Of a stretch of DNA of 12,642 bases, positions 6,738 to 12,642 are shown piece after piece; the stretch's first letter is position 1; each line of letters starts with the position of its first letter. The translations under genes were made by a program, and so were the position numbers. The stretch comes from Actinomycetes bacterium (GTDB taxonomy: Bacteria > Actinomycetota > Aquicultoria > CAJVYJ01 > JAUVQD01). Where the stretch lies: contig JAUVQD010000013.1 in assembly GCA_030598355.1 (NCBI GenBank), positions 1 to 12,642 of the forward strand, written 5' to 3'. The notes beneath the pieces were generated by a model. That model searched no databases and was not told the DNA's origin. It was given only the letters and a program-made list of their open reading frames with translations.

Positions 6738-8121
6738 ACGGGGATTAATATTTATCATCTCCTCCGTCTTTGTTTTGCTGATCGCTTTAACTTATCGGCA
6801 GGCATTTTCTGATGAGATCGCCTCGCATCCAGGCAATCATCGGGCTCTGATCGAGGAGTTTTCAATTGAGAGAGGAAAGTTGCTGGCTGCCGACGGTACG
6901 ATTTTAGCTCGTAGCGAAGAAAGAAATAAAATCTACCACCGCGTTTATCCGGAAGGAGAAGTTTTCGCTTCCGTAACGGGATATTACTCACCAACCAGGG
7001 GCCGTTTTGGGCTAGAAGCGTCTTTGACCAGGTGGTTGGCGGCCAAAGATCATTTCCGATCTTTTGATGATTGGCGGGATTCACTGATGAAAAGAAAAAG
7101 ACGGGGTCTCGATGTGACTTTGACGATCAGACCTGACCTGCAAATGAAATCCTGGGAGCTGCTGGAGGGTCACAGAGGATCAATAGTTGCGCTCGACCCA
7201 CGGACGGGAGCCGTCTTAGCCCTGGCGAGCAGGCCTTCCTATGATCCAAATATGATTGATGAGAAATGGCAGGAGATTGTTTCGTCCGATGGGCTTTTAC
7301 TTAATCGTGCCACCCAGGGCCTATACCCGCCAGGTTCAACATTTAAGATTGTGACTACTGCGGGAGCGCTAGATTCAGGAATTGCGACTCCCGATAAAAT
7401 GTATGATGGTCCGGCGTCGTTAAAAGTTTATGGCAGTCAGGTCACAAATTTTGCCAACAAAGATGTTGGAAAAATGTCTCTGGCAAAAGCGTTTGCCAAA
7501 TCGACGAATACGATTTTTGCTCAAGTTGGTCTGGATCTTGGCGCTCCGCGCCTAGTGAATGCGGCAAAAAAGTTTGGCATAGACAAAAGCCCTCCTTTTG
7601 AATTGCCCGTTGCCAAAAGTTCGATTCCGTCCCCTGGTTCAATGGATAAAGTAATGGTGGCTTGGACAGCGGTCGGTCAAGGCAAAACTTTAGTAACGCC
7701 GCTACAGATGGCGCTCATATCGGCGGCGGTTGCAAATGAGGGTAAGATTTATCGTCCTTTTATCGTCGATACTGTCGGAGAGGAAAATGATTTGGTTTAC
7801 AGGTCGCAACGCCCAAGGCTTTGGGCTGATGCTACTACAAAAGAGACATCAAAACAGATCACGCAAATGATGGAAGATGTTGTGTTGTCCGGCACAGGAA
7901 GGGCGGCGGCGCTGACAGGCATTACGGTCGCGGGCAAGACCGGCACGGCCGAGTTCGGGAAAGAGAGTTCTCCACATGCCTGGTTTATTGGATTCGCCCC
8001 GGCTGATGATCCAAAAATAGCGATCGCGGTATTCTTAGAGCAAGGGGGCCTTGGCGGGCAAACGGCAGCGCCAATAGCCCGGCAGGTATTTGAAAAAGCC
8101 ATTGGCTCCGGTATTCAGTAA
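6721..8121 (+). CDS. pbpA: Class B penicillin-binding protein (D,D-transpeptidase), PbpA-like
   Basis: A 466-residue bitopic enzyme that cross-links peptidoglycan. The N-terminus has a short cytoplasmic tail (MNTRVRRG), one membrane segment (about 8-24), then the EEFSIERGKLLAADG dimerisation-region motif usual in this family. The transpeptidase domain starts near residue 150 (IVALDPRTGAVLALAS). All three active-site motifs are present: STFK with S206 and K209, STN at 261-263, and KTGT at 406-409. The ATG at 6721 is preferred over an in-frame TTG at 6685 because it gives the canonical N-terminus and reduces the overlap with rodA from 53 to 17 bp. No clear Shine-Dalgarno precedes it, so expression probably relies on coupling to rodA. 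No PASTA domain. Length is close to the actinobacterial PbpA norm of about 490. Confidence 0.95.
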   Translation: MNTRVRRGLIFIISSVFVLLIALTYRQAFSDEIASHPGNHRALIEEFSIERGKLLAADGTILARSEERNKIYHRVYPEGEVFASVTGYYSPTRGRFGLEASLTRWLAAKDHFRSFDDWRDSLMKRKRRGLDVTLTIRPDLQMKSWELLEGHRGSIVALDPRTGAVLALASRPSYDPNMIDEKWQEIVSSDGLLLNRATQGLYPPGSTFKIVTTAGALDSGIATPDKMYDGPASLKVYGSQVTNFANKDVGKMSLAKAFAKSTNTIFAQVGLDLGAPRLVNAAKKFGIDKSPPFELPVAKSSIPSPGSMDKVMVAWTAVGQGKTLVTPLQMALISAAVANEGKIYRPFIVDTVGEENDLVYRSQRPRLWADATTKETSKQITQMMEDVVLSGTGRAAALTGITVAGKTGTAEFGKESSPHAWFIGFAPADDPKIAIAVFLEQGGLGGQTAAPIARQVFEKAIGSGIQ

Positions 8122-8144
8122 GGCCTTTGAGCAGCAATTATTAC

Positions 8145-8173
8145 TTGTATCTAGATAGTCGTCAAGGTATTAT
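8145..8173 (+). promoter_or_regulatory. Candidate promoter ahead of pknB
   Basis: TTGTAT (8145-8150) and TATTAT (8168-8173) are separated by exactly 17 bp and resemble a sigma-70 type promoter. It would start transcription near 8180, giving a leader of about 62 nt before the pknB ATG. A second TTGACC (8173-8178) lies in the same gap but has no good -10 at 16-18 bp. The 120-bp gap is the only real break in the block, so independent pknB transcription is plausible. Confidence 0.45.
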
Positions 8174-8209
8174 TGACCGAGCAAAATACAGAATTTAAGC
8201 GAAGCATCT

Positions 8210-8216
8210 AGGGGGG
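8210..8216 (+). promoter_or_regulatory. Displaced Shine-Dalgarno-like AGGGGGG in the pknB leader
   Basis: The purine run is the best anti-SD match in the leader, but it ends 25 nt before the ATG at 8242, far beyond normal spacing. No in-frame start lies nearer because a TGA at 8236-8238 closes the reading frame directly upstream. It may be unrelated to initiation, part of leader structure, or drive a tiny overlapping leader peptide. Confidence 0.3.
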
Positions 8217-8241
8217 AAACAAAAGATTACACTTTTGAAAA

Positions 8242-10077
8242 ATGAAAGGTAAAATTTTTGGCGATCGATATAGCATAGAAGAAAAAATTGGCAGTGGCGG
8301 TATGGCTGAAGTATATAAAGCCTTTGATCGAATCCTTAACCGGACCGTCGCGGTAAAAGTTTTGCATGCTCAATATGCGGGTGAAGAAAATTTTGTTGCT
8401 CGTTTCCGGCGCGAGGCTCAAGCAGCCGCCAACCTAAATCAACCGAACATCGTTAATGTTTATGACTGGGGCGCCGAAGACGATACCTACTTTTTGGTTA
8501 TGGAATATCTAGTTGGTCGTAACCTGAAGGAAATTATCATAGACAAGGGCGCTTTGGCCCCGGACCAGATAGTGGATATCGGCAAAAAAGTAGCGTCAGC
8601 GCTTCAATCTGCTCACAAGAATCAAATTGTTCATCGGGATATAAAACCCCACAACATTATCATTACTGACGAGGGCGAAGTAAAAGTAACTGATTTTGGA
8701 ATCGCTCGATCATCGGCGTCAAATGTTACTCAAACCGGAGCTATTTTGGGGACGGCCCATTATTTATCACCGGAGCAGGCCAAAGGAGAAGATGTTGGCT
8801 CCGCCAGTGATATCTACTCGCTTGGCGTTGTCCTATATGAAATGGCCACCGGAAAAGTTCCTTTCAAAAGCGAAAATCCTGTTGCCGTGGCTTTAAAACA
8901 CATACAAGACGAGCCAGTGCCACCGAGTGAGGTAAATCCACTTATACCAGCCGGGCTTGAACGCGTTGTTATGAAGGCTATGTCTAAAAAGCCGGAAGAT
9001 CGTTATCAGTCTGCCTTTGAGCTCCGCGATGACCTCTCTCATTATTCAGAAGGTTCGCGTGGCTACACCGGGCCGGGTGAAGAATCCGAAAGCGACAAGA
9101 CGATGATTTTACCAAATACGCTTGGTGAAATTAATTCTAAGCGTAAAAAAAAGAGTGGATCCAAGCGCGCCCGGATTATTGGCTTTATCTTGATTTTGAT
9201 TCTTCTTTTCGCTGGTACGGCTTGGGCCACGAGCTTTTTTCTCGGCCGCCCGGCGCAGAATGTCGTACCCGACCTTGCCGGTAAAACAGTGCCGGAAGCA
9301 AAGAAGATTCTAGACAAAAGCGAATTGAAATATGAGGTTAGCACCAGGGTTTTTGATAGCGAGGTCGACGCGGGGCAAATAATTTCTCAGATACCTGTTA
9401 GCGGGAAAGAATTGCCTGCGGGCGGCATTGTGACTCTGCGCGTGAGCAAAGGGACAGAAAAGGTCGCCGTGCCCGACCTTTCGAATAGGTTTCTTAACGA
9501 CGCAATGCGAGAATTGTCGCAGCGCGATTTAAACGTCGGCAGTATTCAAAGAGATTATAATGACACGATTGCCGATGACTATGTTATCTCACATGAACCT
9601 TCAGGCGAGGTAAGAGTCGAGAAAGGCACGTCGGTTAAGTTGTTGGTCAGCAAGGGGCCGAGGCCACTGAAAGTGCCTTACCTGATAAGTAAGTCGTTTG
9701 GTGAGGCCAAATCTATCTTGGATTCCATGGGTCTAGTTGCGGAGCGGCAAGAAGAGAGTGATGAGGAAATCGCTGCCGAGCAAGTCTTGCGTCAGGATCC
9801 CGCTCAGGGAGTTTCCATCTTGAAGGGCGAAACTGTTACCGTTTGGATAAGTACGGGCCCCGTTCTTCTGAATGTTCCGTCTGTCATTGGTCTAAGTGAG
9901 AAAGCGGCCAAAGGTGAACTTGAGAGTGCCGGTTTTACGGTCCAGGTGAAAGATGGCATTTCTGCAAAAGAACTCTACGGAAAAGTTGTGGAGCAAAGGC
10001 CGGAAGACGGCGCGTCGGCGCGTCGAGGAACAACAGTTACGATTTGGATAGGGAAAAAAGCCGCGGACAGTGATTGA
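8242..10077 (+). CDS. pknB: PASTA-domain Ser/Thr protein kinase (PknB)
   Basis: A 611-residue membrane kinase controlling wall growth. The cytoplasmic kinase domain (about 9-270) is complete: GSGGMAEV (17-24), K39, E58, HRDIKPHN with D133 and N138, DFG 151-153, and TAHYLSPEQ 171-179. T163 and T165 in the activation loop correspond to the autophosphorylated threonines of mycobacterial PknB. A juxtamembrane linker (about 271-312) holds an acidic SESDKTMIL segment and a basic RKKKSGSKRAR stop-transfer stretch. One membrane helix follows (about 313-334), then four PASTA repeats at about 340-405, 407-473, 474-540 and 541-604, which bind muropeptides or lipid II in characterised homologues. The start is fixed by a TGA two codons upstream. 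The 3' end lies in a terminator hairpin shared with the opposing HNH gene. Confidence 0.96.
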   Translation: MKGKIFGDRYSIEEKIGSGGMAEVYKAFDRILNRTVAVKVLHAQYAGEENFVARFRREAQAAANLNQPNIVNVYDWGAEDDTYFLVMEYLVGRNLKEIIIDKGALAPDQIVDIGKKVASALQSAHKNQIVHRDIKPHNIIITDEGEVKVTDFGIARSSASNVTQTGAILGTAHYLSPEQAKGEDVGSASDIYSLGVVLYEMATGKVPFKSENPVAVALKHIQDEPVPPSEVNPLIPAGLERVVMKAMSKKPEDRYQSAFELRDDLSHYSEGSRGYTGPGEESESDKTMILPNTLGEINSKRKKKSGSKRARIIGFILILILLFAGTAWATSFFLGRPAQNVVPDLAGKTVPEAKKILDKSELKYEVSTRVFDSEVDAGQIISQIPVSGKELPAGGIVTLRVSKGTEKVAVPDLSNRFLNDAMRELSQRDLNVGSIQRDYNDTIADDYVISHEPSGEVRVEKGTSVKLLVSKGPRPLKVPYLISKSFGEAKSILDSMGLVAERQEESDEEIAAEQVLRQDPAQGVSILKGETVTVWISTGPVLLNVPSVIGLSEKAAKGELESAGFTVQVKDGISAKELYGKVVEQRPEDGASARRGTTVTIWIGKKAADSD

Positions 10078-10088
10078 CGCGGTTTGTT
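10055..10088. terminator. Bidirectional intrinsic terminator between pknB and the HNH gene
   Basis: CCGCG (10061-10065) pairs with CGCGG (10078-10082), extended by a G-T and two A-T pairs, around a 12-nt loop. On the plus strand TTTGTT follows. On the minus strand the A-run before the stem becomes C followed by six Ts, a stronger terminator. The pknB stop codon lies in the loop and the HNH stop overlaps the other flank, so one hairpin can end both convergent transcripts. Confidence 0.6.
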
Positions 10089-10617
10089 ACTCGCTTCCCA
10101 TAAAAGGTTCGATATACCGCTTTTGCACTCCGCTGGCACGTGTCCTCAAAAGCACGATAGCAATGTATCTGGGTTCTGATGGCGTTTCTTTAGGGTACAT
10201 TTTGACTTCCCAAGGGAGCTTGTCGCTTTTCTTATGATTACATCGTGAGCAGGCTGTCGTCACATTGTCCCAAGTGTCTAAGCCACCCCGGGAAATTGGT
10301 TTAACGTGTTCTCTTGTCAACCTTTCGTTCCGGCGCAGCTCGTTTTTGTGTCGACCGCAGTATTGGCAAGTATACTGATCGCGGGCAAATAGTATGGGGT
10401 TCGATACTACGCTCCGCCAACGTCGGGGGATGCGAATGTATTTAACGAGTCTAACCACAAGGGGAAAAGGCATATCTTTTGATTCAGAGCGAAACCGTTT
10501 TTCAATATGTTCTTCTACAATTTCCGCTTTTTCCTTGAGAACGAGAAGTATGGCACGGCGCACAGGAATAAAGCTGAGAGGTTCAGCGCTGGCATTTAGA
10601 ATTAATGTACCGCTCAT
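10087..10617 (-). CDS. HNH endonuclease family protein
   Basis: A 176-residue protein with a beta-beta-alpha-metal HNH nuclease fold in the C-terminal half. Visible elements are a first zinc pair CQYC (C84, C87), the catalytic-type LTREHVKPISRGG (100-112, H104), WDN (116-118) and a second pair CSRCNHKKSDK (C123, C126). The N-terminal 75 residues (MSGTLILNASAEPLSFIPVRRA and RIPRRWR) match the short stand-alone COG1403-like HNH proteins widespread in actinobacteria and some other phyla, whose physiological role is not settled. It is a separate minus-strand unit with its own promoter and terminator, set against the kinase operon. Nothing nearby suggests an intron, intein or restriction-modification locus, so a homing role is unlikely. 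Confidence 0.9.
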   Translation of the reverse strand: MSGTLILNASAEPLSFIPVRRAILLVLKEKAEIVEEHIEKRFRSESKDMPFPLVVRLVKYIRIPRRWRSVVSNPILFARDQYTCQYCGRHKNELRRNERLTREHVKPISRGGLDTWDNVTTACSRCNHKKSDKLPWEVKMYPKETPSEPRYIAIVLLRTRASGVQKRYIEPFMGSE

Positions 10618-10650
10618 ATTCTTAGCACCATCATCTAATGTAGTGTTAAT

Positions 10651-10679
10651 ATCTTATGAAATATTTCAACAAATGCCAA
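10651..10679 (-). promoter_or_regulatory. Promoter of the HNH gene
   Basis: Read on the minus strand, TTGGCA (10679-10674) and TAAGAT (10656-10651) are separated by 17 bp, a good sigma-70 type match. Transcription would begin near 10644, about 27 nt before the ATG at 10617. The ribosome site is weak, with GGTG as the only candidate. Confidence 0.55.
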
Positions 10680-10735
10680 GCAGGTATAGTTTGACCTCTG
10701 TCGGCTATGGAAAGAAATAAAGGTACAAGCGCCTG

Positions 10736-10744
10736 TGATATGAT
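10736..10744 (+). promoter_or_regulatory. Extended -10 promoter of the Holin-X-like gene
   Basis: TGATATGAT gives an extended -10 (TG at 10736-10737, TATGAT at 10739-10744) with no clear -35. Transcription would begin near 10751, only about 6 nt before the ATG at 10757. There is no Shine-Dalgarno, which suggests a leaderless or almost leaderless mRNA. Confidence 0.45.
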
Positions 10745-10756
10745 AGAAATGAAAAT

Positions 10757-11098
10757 ATGTCGACAAATAAAAAATCTTTCTCCGAACTTATCATCGAGCT
10801 TATTGAATTGACTCAAACCTTCTTTAGGCAAGAGCTTAAATCGACTATTGATAATATCGTCGTCGGGCCGCTAAAGAAGGTTGGTTTTTGGCTGGCCTTA
10901 ACACTAGTGGGCGCGACGCTTTTCTCCTTGGCCCTGATCTTTCTGGCAGTGGGAGCCTTCCAGCTTCTAGCGACTTTGGTCGGCGCGACATGGATAGCCT
11001 ATCTAATAATCGGAGCGGTCTTATTTCTTGTGGCGGTCTTGTTGCTTATTCTTCGACCCGGTGGTGATGTCCGTGGAAAAAAACGAAGTGACACTTGA
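10757..11098 (+). CDS. Small membrane protein of the Actinobacterial Holin-X / phage holin superfamily III type
   Basis: A 113-residue protein. An amphipathic N-terminal helix (SELIIELIELTQTFFRQELKS, about 8-28) leads into two closely spaced membrane helices (about 42-68 and 72-97), then a basic tail (RPGGDVRGKKRSDT). This is the architecture of the chromosomal 'phage holin family' (PF07332, formerly DUF1469) found throughout actinobacteria. The name comes from distant similarity; no prophage genes surround it. Function in hosts is not established and I infer only a membrane-associated role. The next gene begins inside its 3' end, so the two are expected to be translated together. Confidence 0.75.
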   Translation: MSTNKKSFSELIIELIELTQTFFRQELKSTIDNIVVGPLKKVGFWLALTLVGATLFSLALIFLAVGAFQLLATLVGATWIAYLIIGAVLFLVAVLLLILRPGGDVRGKKRSDT

Positions 11099-11264
11099 AG
11101 ATCTTAAGAACAAGATTGATCAGGTTAACGTGGCGGTCAAGACAGTTGTAAAAAGTGAGAAGGCAAAGATTGCTCTGATCTCGGGGGCTGTTGTCTTAAC
11201 GGCGATTTCCTTCAGCTATTTTCTTGGAAAAAGAAGAGGCCGGGCCGGCGTCAGTCAGAACTAG
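11067..11264 (+). CDS. Single-TM miniprotein overlapping the Holin-X-like gene
   Basis: About 65 residues: an acidic/basic helical N-terminus (EVTLEDLKNKIDQVNVAVKTVV), one membrane segment (about 30-48, IALISGAVVLTAISFSYFLG) and a basic tail (KRRGRAG). It overlaps the preceding gene by 32 bp in another frame. I chose the ATG at 11067; the GTG at 11073 is equally credible, since GGTGGTG (11060-11066) is 6 nt before it and almost touches the ATG. Longer in-frame versions would be read far into the upstream gene without a ribosome site. The layout resembles small membrane proteins that accompany Holin-X genes in actinobacteria, but I do not recognise a family. Its last 14 bp overlap the opposing gene. 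Confidence 0.6.
   Translation: MSVEKNEVTLEDLKNKIDQVNVAVKTVVKSEKAKIALISGAVVLTAISFSYFLGKRRGRAGVSQN
11227..11249 (-). terminator. Possible weak terminator for the minus-strand cyclophilin operon
   Basis: On the minus strand, GCCGGCCCGGC (11249-11239) can form a short GC stem with a 3-nt loop, followed by CTCTTCTTTTT. The stem is only 4 bp and the T-run is interrupted, so this is tentative. It lies inside the opposing miniprotein gene. Confidence 0.25.
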
Positions 11265-11664
11265 CTTTGTAAGCGTATTTATCGACCAATGCCATCAGCT
11301 TGCTACTTGATTCGAATTGGGGTGCCTCGCCGTCAGGCCCGACAAACCTTCCCTTTAACGGCTCATCGCCCTCAAGTTCAATTGTTATTGGAATGGAGCC
11401 ATCGGGCATATCTATCGCGCCCAATCGCTCTTTTCCCGGCTCACGGCTGGCACCAACTGCGTATCCGGCCTTTAAGAGCCCGATAAGCTCGTGCAGTTGA
11501 TAGAAAAAGATTGGCGTTGTTCGTGTCATGTTTCGGCAGTAAGTCGCACCTATCTCATATTCAATAGGTTTATCTGATGGCCCGCTCTTTTCCTGCTCTT
11601 CCTTTTTCTTGATCTCCTCAACATAATCTTTTTCGAATAGATATAGATCAAAAAAAACTGTCAT
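11251..11664 (-). CDS. Hypothetical protein downstream of the cyclophilin
   Basis: A 137-residue predicted soluble protein that I do not recognise. It has no signal peptide or membrane segment. A charged stretch (VEEIKKKEEQEKSGPSD, about 15-31) is followed by a more ordered-looking region with FFYQLHELIGLLKAGYAVGA (about 53-72) and a C-terminal half rich in acidic residues and glycine (MPDGSIPITIELEGDEPLKG). One cysteine (C43). It begins 15 nt after the cyclophilin stop with only a weak GGGA upstream and is very probably co-transcribed with it. Codon use is like that of its neighbours. The ATG at 11664 leaves almost no room for an alternative upstream start. Confidence 0.7.
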   Translation of the reverse strand: MTVFFDLYLFEKDYVEEIKKKEEQEKSGPSDKPIEYEIGATYCRNMTRTTPIFFYQLHELIGLLKAGYAVGASREPGKERLGAIDMPDGSIPITIELEGDEPLKGRFVGPDGEAPQFESSSKLMALVDKYAYKASSD

Positions 11665-11679
11665 TGTCCCGGTCCGCTG

Positions 11680-12330
11680 CTATTCCGGGCTTGTTGGTTC
11701 AAGGTAGACCCTGCTCATTACATCGCCGATGGCGAGCTTGTCAATGACTTCGTCCCCTTCAACGACCTGACCAAAAACTGTGTATTGTCCGTCTAGAGAG
11801 GGTTGCGGTGCTATACAAATATAAAATTGGCTGCCGGCACTATCTGGACTACTGCTGCGCGCCATCGCGACGGTGCCTCGAAGATGTTTCTTCTCATTAA
11901 ACTCCGCTTTGATTTGATAGCCTGGTCCCCCGGTTCCATCTCCATTCGGGTCGCCGCCTTGCACAACAAAGCCCGGTACAATTCTGTGAAACTTCAATCC
12001 GTTGTAGAAACCTTTCTGGATGAGCGTGACAAAATTTTCCACTGTCTTTGGAGCCACGTCTGCGTGAAGCGCGATGATCATCGTTCCTTTGTCGGTCTCA
12101 ATTATTACTCTCTGTCCCTCATTTGTTGGTGTATCCGTAGCATCCTCCTCGTTGACGACTTCCTTCTGGGTTGTTGCTGGTTGACTCTTGGGTTCTGTCT
12201 TTTTCTTTTTTGAACTGCTACCAAAACTTATTTTGGTTAAGTCGATGGTTTGACTCACAATGCCGACGACCGCAACGATCGCGACAAGAAATACGACCGA
12301 AAATATTTGTTTTTTAGAATACCTACCCAT
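11680..12330 (-). CDS. Membrane-anchored cyclophilin-type peptidyl-prolyl cis-trans isomerase
   Basis: A 216-residue foldase predicted to act outside the membrane. A basic N-terminus (MGRYSKKQ) precedes one membrane segment (about 9-28), with no lipobox cysteine, so it is a signal anchor. A Lys/Ser/Thr-rich linker (about 38-72) leads to the cyclophilin domain (about 74-205). Conserved residues include FHRIVPGFVVQGGDP (114-128, with R116 and Q124), GTVAMAR (152-158) and SAGSQFYI (164-171). The ATG at 12330 is chosen because AAGGAGG lies 8 nt upstream. An in-frame ATG at 12399 would add 23 polar residues ahead of the anchor and lies upstream of the predicted transcription start. Exported cyclophilins help fold secreted proteins, which suits its position beside a probable sortase. 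Confidence 0.92.
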   Translation of the reverse strand: MGRYSKKQIFSVVFLVAIVAVVGIVSQTIDLTKISFGSSSKKKKTEPKSQPATTQKEVVNEEDATDTPTNEGQRVIIETDKGTMIIALHADVAPKTVENFVTLIQKGFYNGLKFHRIVPGFVVQGGDPNGDGTGGPGYQIKAEFNEKKHLRGTVAMARSSSPDSAGSQFYICIAPQPSLDGQYTVFGQVVEGDEVIDKLAIGDVMSRVYLEPTSPE

Positions 12331-12338
12331 ATGCTGAT

Positions 12339-12345
12339 CCTCCTT
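12339..12345 (-). promoter_or_regulatory. Strong Shine-Dalgarno of the cyclophilin gene
   Basis: The minus-strand sequence AAGGAGG (12345-12339) is a near-perfect anti-SD match, 8 nt before the ATG at 12330. It decides the start against the longer reading frame and is the strongest ribosome site in the window. Confidence 0.8.
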
Positions 12346-12355
12346 GACCTTGGCA

Positions 12356-12384
12356 ATTTTATCATAGCTGATAGCCTTCTCCAA
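12356..12384 (-). promoter_or_regulatory. Promoter of the cyclophilin operon
   Basis: On the minus strand, TTGGAG (12384-12379) and TAAAAT (12361-12356) are 17 bp apart. Transcription would begin near 12349, giving a leader of about 19 nt that just includes the AAGGAGG ribosome site. A TATGAT overlapping the -10 is an alternative hexamer with poorer spacing. Confidence 0.5.
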
Positions 12385-12434
12385 TTCCCGCATGCGCACT
12401 AAGTGGAAAAATTTACTTATTTACTAGGAAACAT

Positions 12435-12463
12435 TTGGCGTGACCTCTAGTTTTTGCTATCCT
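12435..12463 (+). promoter_or_regulatory. Promoter of the sortase-like gene, probably leaderless
   Basis: TTGGCG (12435-12440) and TATCCT (12458-12463, preceded by TG at 12455-12456) are 17 bp apart. Six bases separate the -10 from the GTG at 12470, so transcription is expected to start at or next to the start codon. No Shine-Dalgarno is present. Leaderless mRNAs of this form are common in actinobacteria. Confidence 0.5.
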
Positions 12464-12469
12464 AGGGTC

Positions 12470-12642
12470 GTGCCGATCTCTAATTATCCCGCGGCAACTT
12501 TAAAAAATGTGAGCTTCAACCAACCGGACAAAAAAAACCGGCGGCGTTTTTCTACGCTATTAATTATAGTCGGTATCGCGGTTATCGCTTTCCCCTTTGT
12601 AACTGAAGTCTATGGCTATTTTGTAAAGGATCGTCTCAATCA
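12470..12642 (+). CDS. Probable sortase, N-terminal part (runs off the window)
   Basis: The first 57 codons are visible. A polar N-terminus with a basic patch (KKNRRR, about 21-26) is followed by one hydrophobic segment (about 28-46) ending in TEVYGYFVKDRLNQ. A signal anchor followed by an aromatic/charged helix before a beta-barrel domain is typical of class D/E sortases, and sortase genes often lie near the PASTA kinase locus in actinobacteria. The catalytic His, Cys and Arg lie beyond the window, so this rests on the N-terminus and context. The frame is open back to a TAG at 12425, with another GTG at 12440; 12470 is preferred because it sits at the predicted transcription start. Another bitopic membrane protein cannot be excluded. 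Confidence 0.55.
   Translation, partial: MPISNYPAATLKNVSFNQPDKKNRRRFSTLLIIVGIAVIAFPFVTEVYGYFVKDRLN

Noticed and set aside
10087..10617. Homing endonuclease or restriction system
   Set aside because: The gene interrupts no other gene, and there is no intein or intron signature and no methyltransferase partner.
10690..10720. TTGACC at 10691 as -35 of the Holin-X-like gene
   Set aside because: No good -10 lies 16-18 bp downstream, and the clear TATGAT is 42 bp away.
10757..11098. Prophage remnant because of the holin-family membrane protein
   Set aside because: No phage structural, lysis or integrase genes are nearby, and chromosomal Holin-X proteins are widespread in actinobacteria.
12331..12399. 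Longer cyclophilin start at the ATG at 12399
   Set aside because: The strong AAGGAGG serves the ATG at 12330, and the predicted promoter -10 and -35 lie within the extra region.
1..12642. CRISPR arrays, tRNA or rRNA genes, insertion sequences
   Set aside because: No direct repeat arrays, no tRNA or rRNA signatures, and no transposase or terminal repeats were seen by eye.

Overview
The window comes from a bacterial chromosome, most probably a deep-branching or otherwise atypical actinobacterium of moderate GC. The main reason is a block equivalent to the mycobacterial fhaA-fhaB-pstP-rodA-pbpA-pknB locus, followed by a Holin-X-type membrane protein, a membrane-anchored cyclophilin and a probable sortase. 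These are mainly actinobacterial traits, but GC looks well below that of mycobacteria or streptomycetes. No tRNA, rRNA, CRISPR array, insertion sequence or prophage was seen.

Layout. Bases 1-64 hold the last codons of an upstream gene that looks like a SpoIIE/RsbU-type phosphatase. A GT4-like glycosyltransferase with two unusual insertions follows (103-1725). Bases 1796-10077 form a tightly packed plus-strand block: a Ser/Thr kinase with a polytopic membrane C-terminus, FhaA (DUF3662+FHA), FhaB (membrane-anchored FHA), a PP2C phosphatase, a SEDS glycosyltransferase (RodA/FtsW), a class B penicillin-binding protein and a four-PASTA PknB kinase. The genes touch or overlap as far as pbpA. pknB sits behind a 120-bp gap that contains a candidate promoter. 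A minus-strand HNH protein converges on pknB, separated by a bidirectional terminator. After a divergent promoter region come a Holin-X family membrane protein and an overlapping single-TM miniprotein (plus), then a cyclophilin followed by an unrecognised gene (minus), and finally the start of a sortase-like gene that is probably read from a leaderless mRNA (plus).

How the genes fit together. RodA polymerises glycan and PbpA cross-links it. The PASTA kinase would sense muropeptides or lipid II outside the cell, phosphorylate partners recognised by the FHA proteins, and be opposed by the PP2C enzyme. The main departures from the mycobacterial scheme are: no PknA between pbpA and pknB, but a polytopic-membrane kinase at the head of the operon; a PP2C enzyme reduced to its soluble catalytic domain; a short FhaA; and two TTG start codons that overlap the preceding stop in the same ATTGATAA context. 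I see no clearly new defence or mobile system. The most novel-looking element is the membrane domain of the first kinase.
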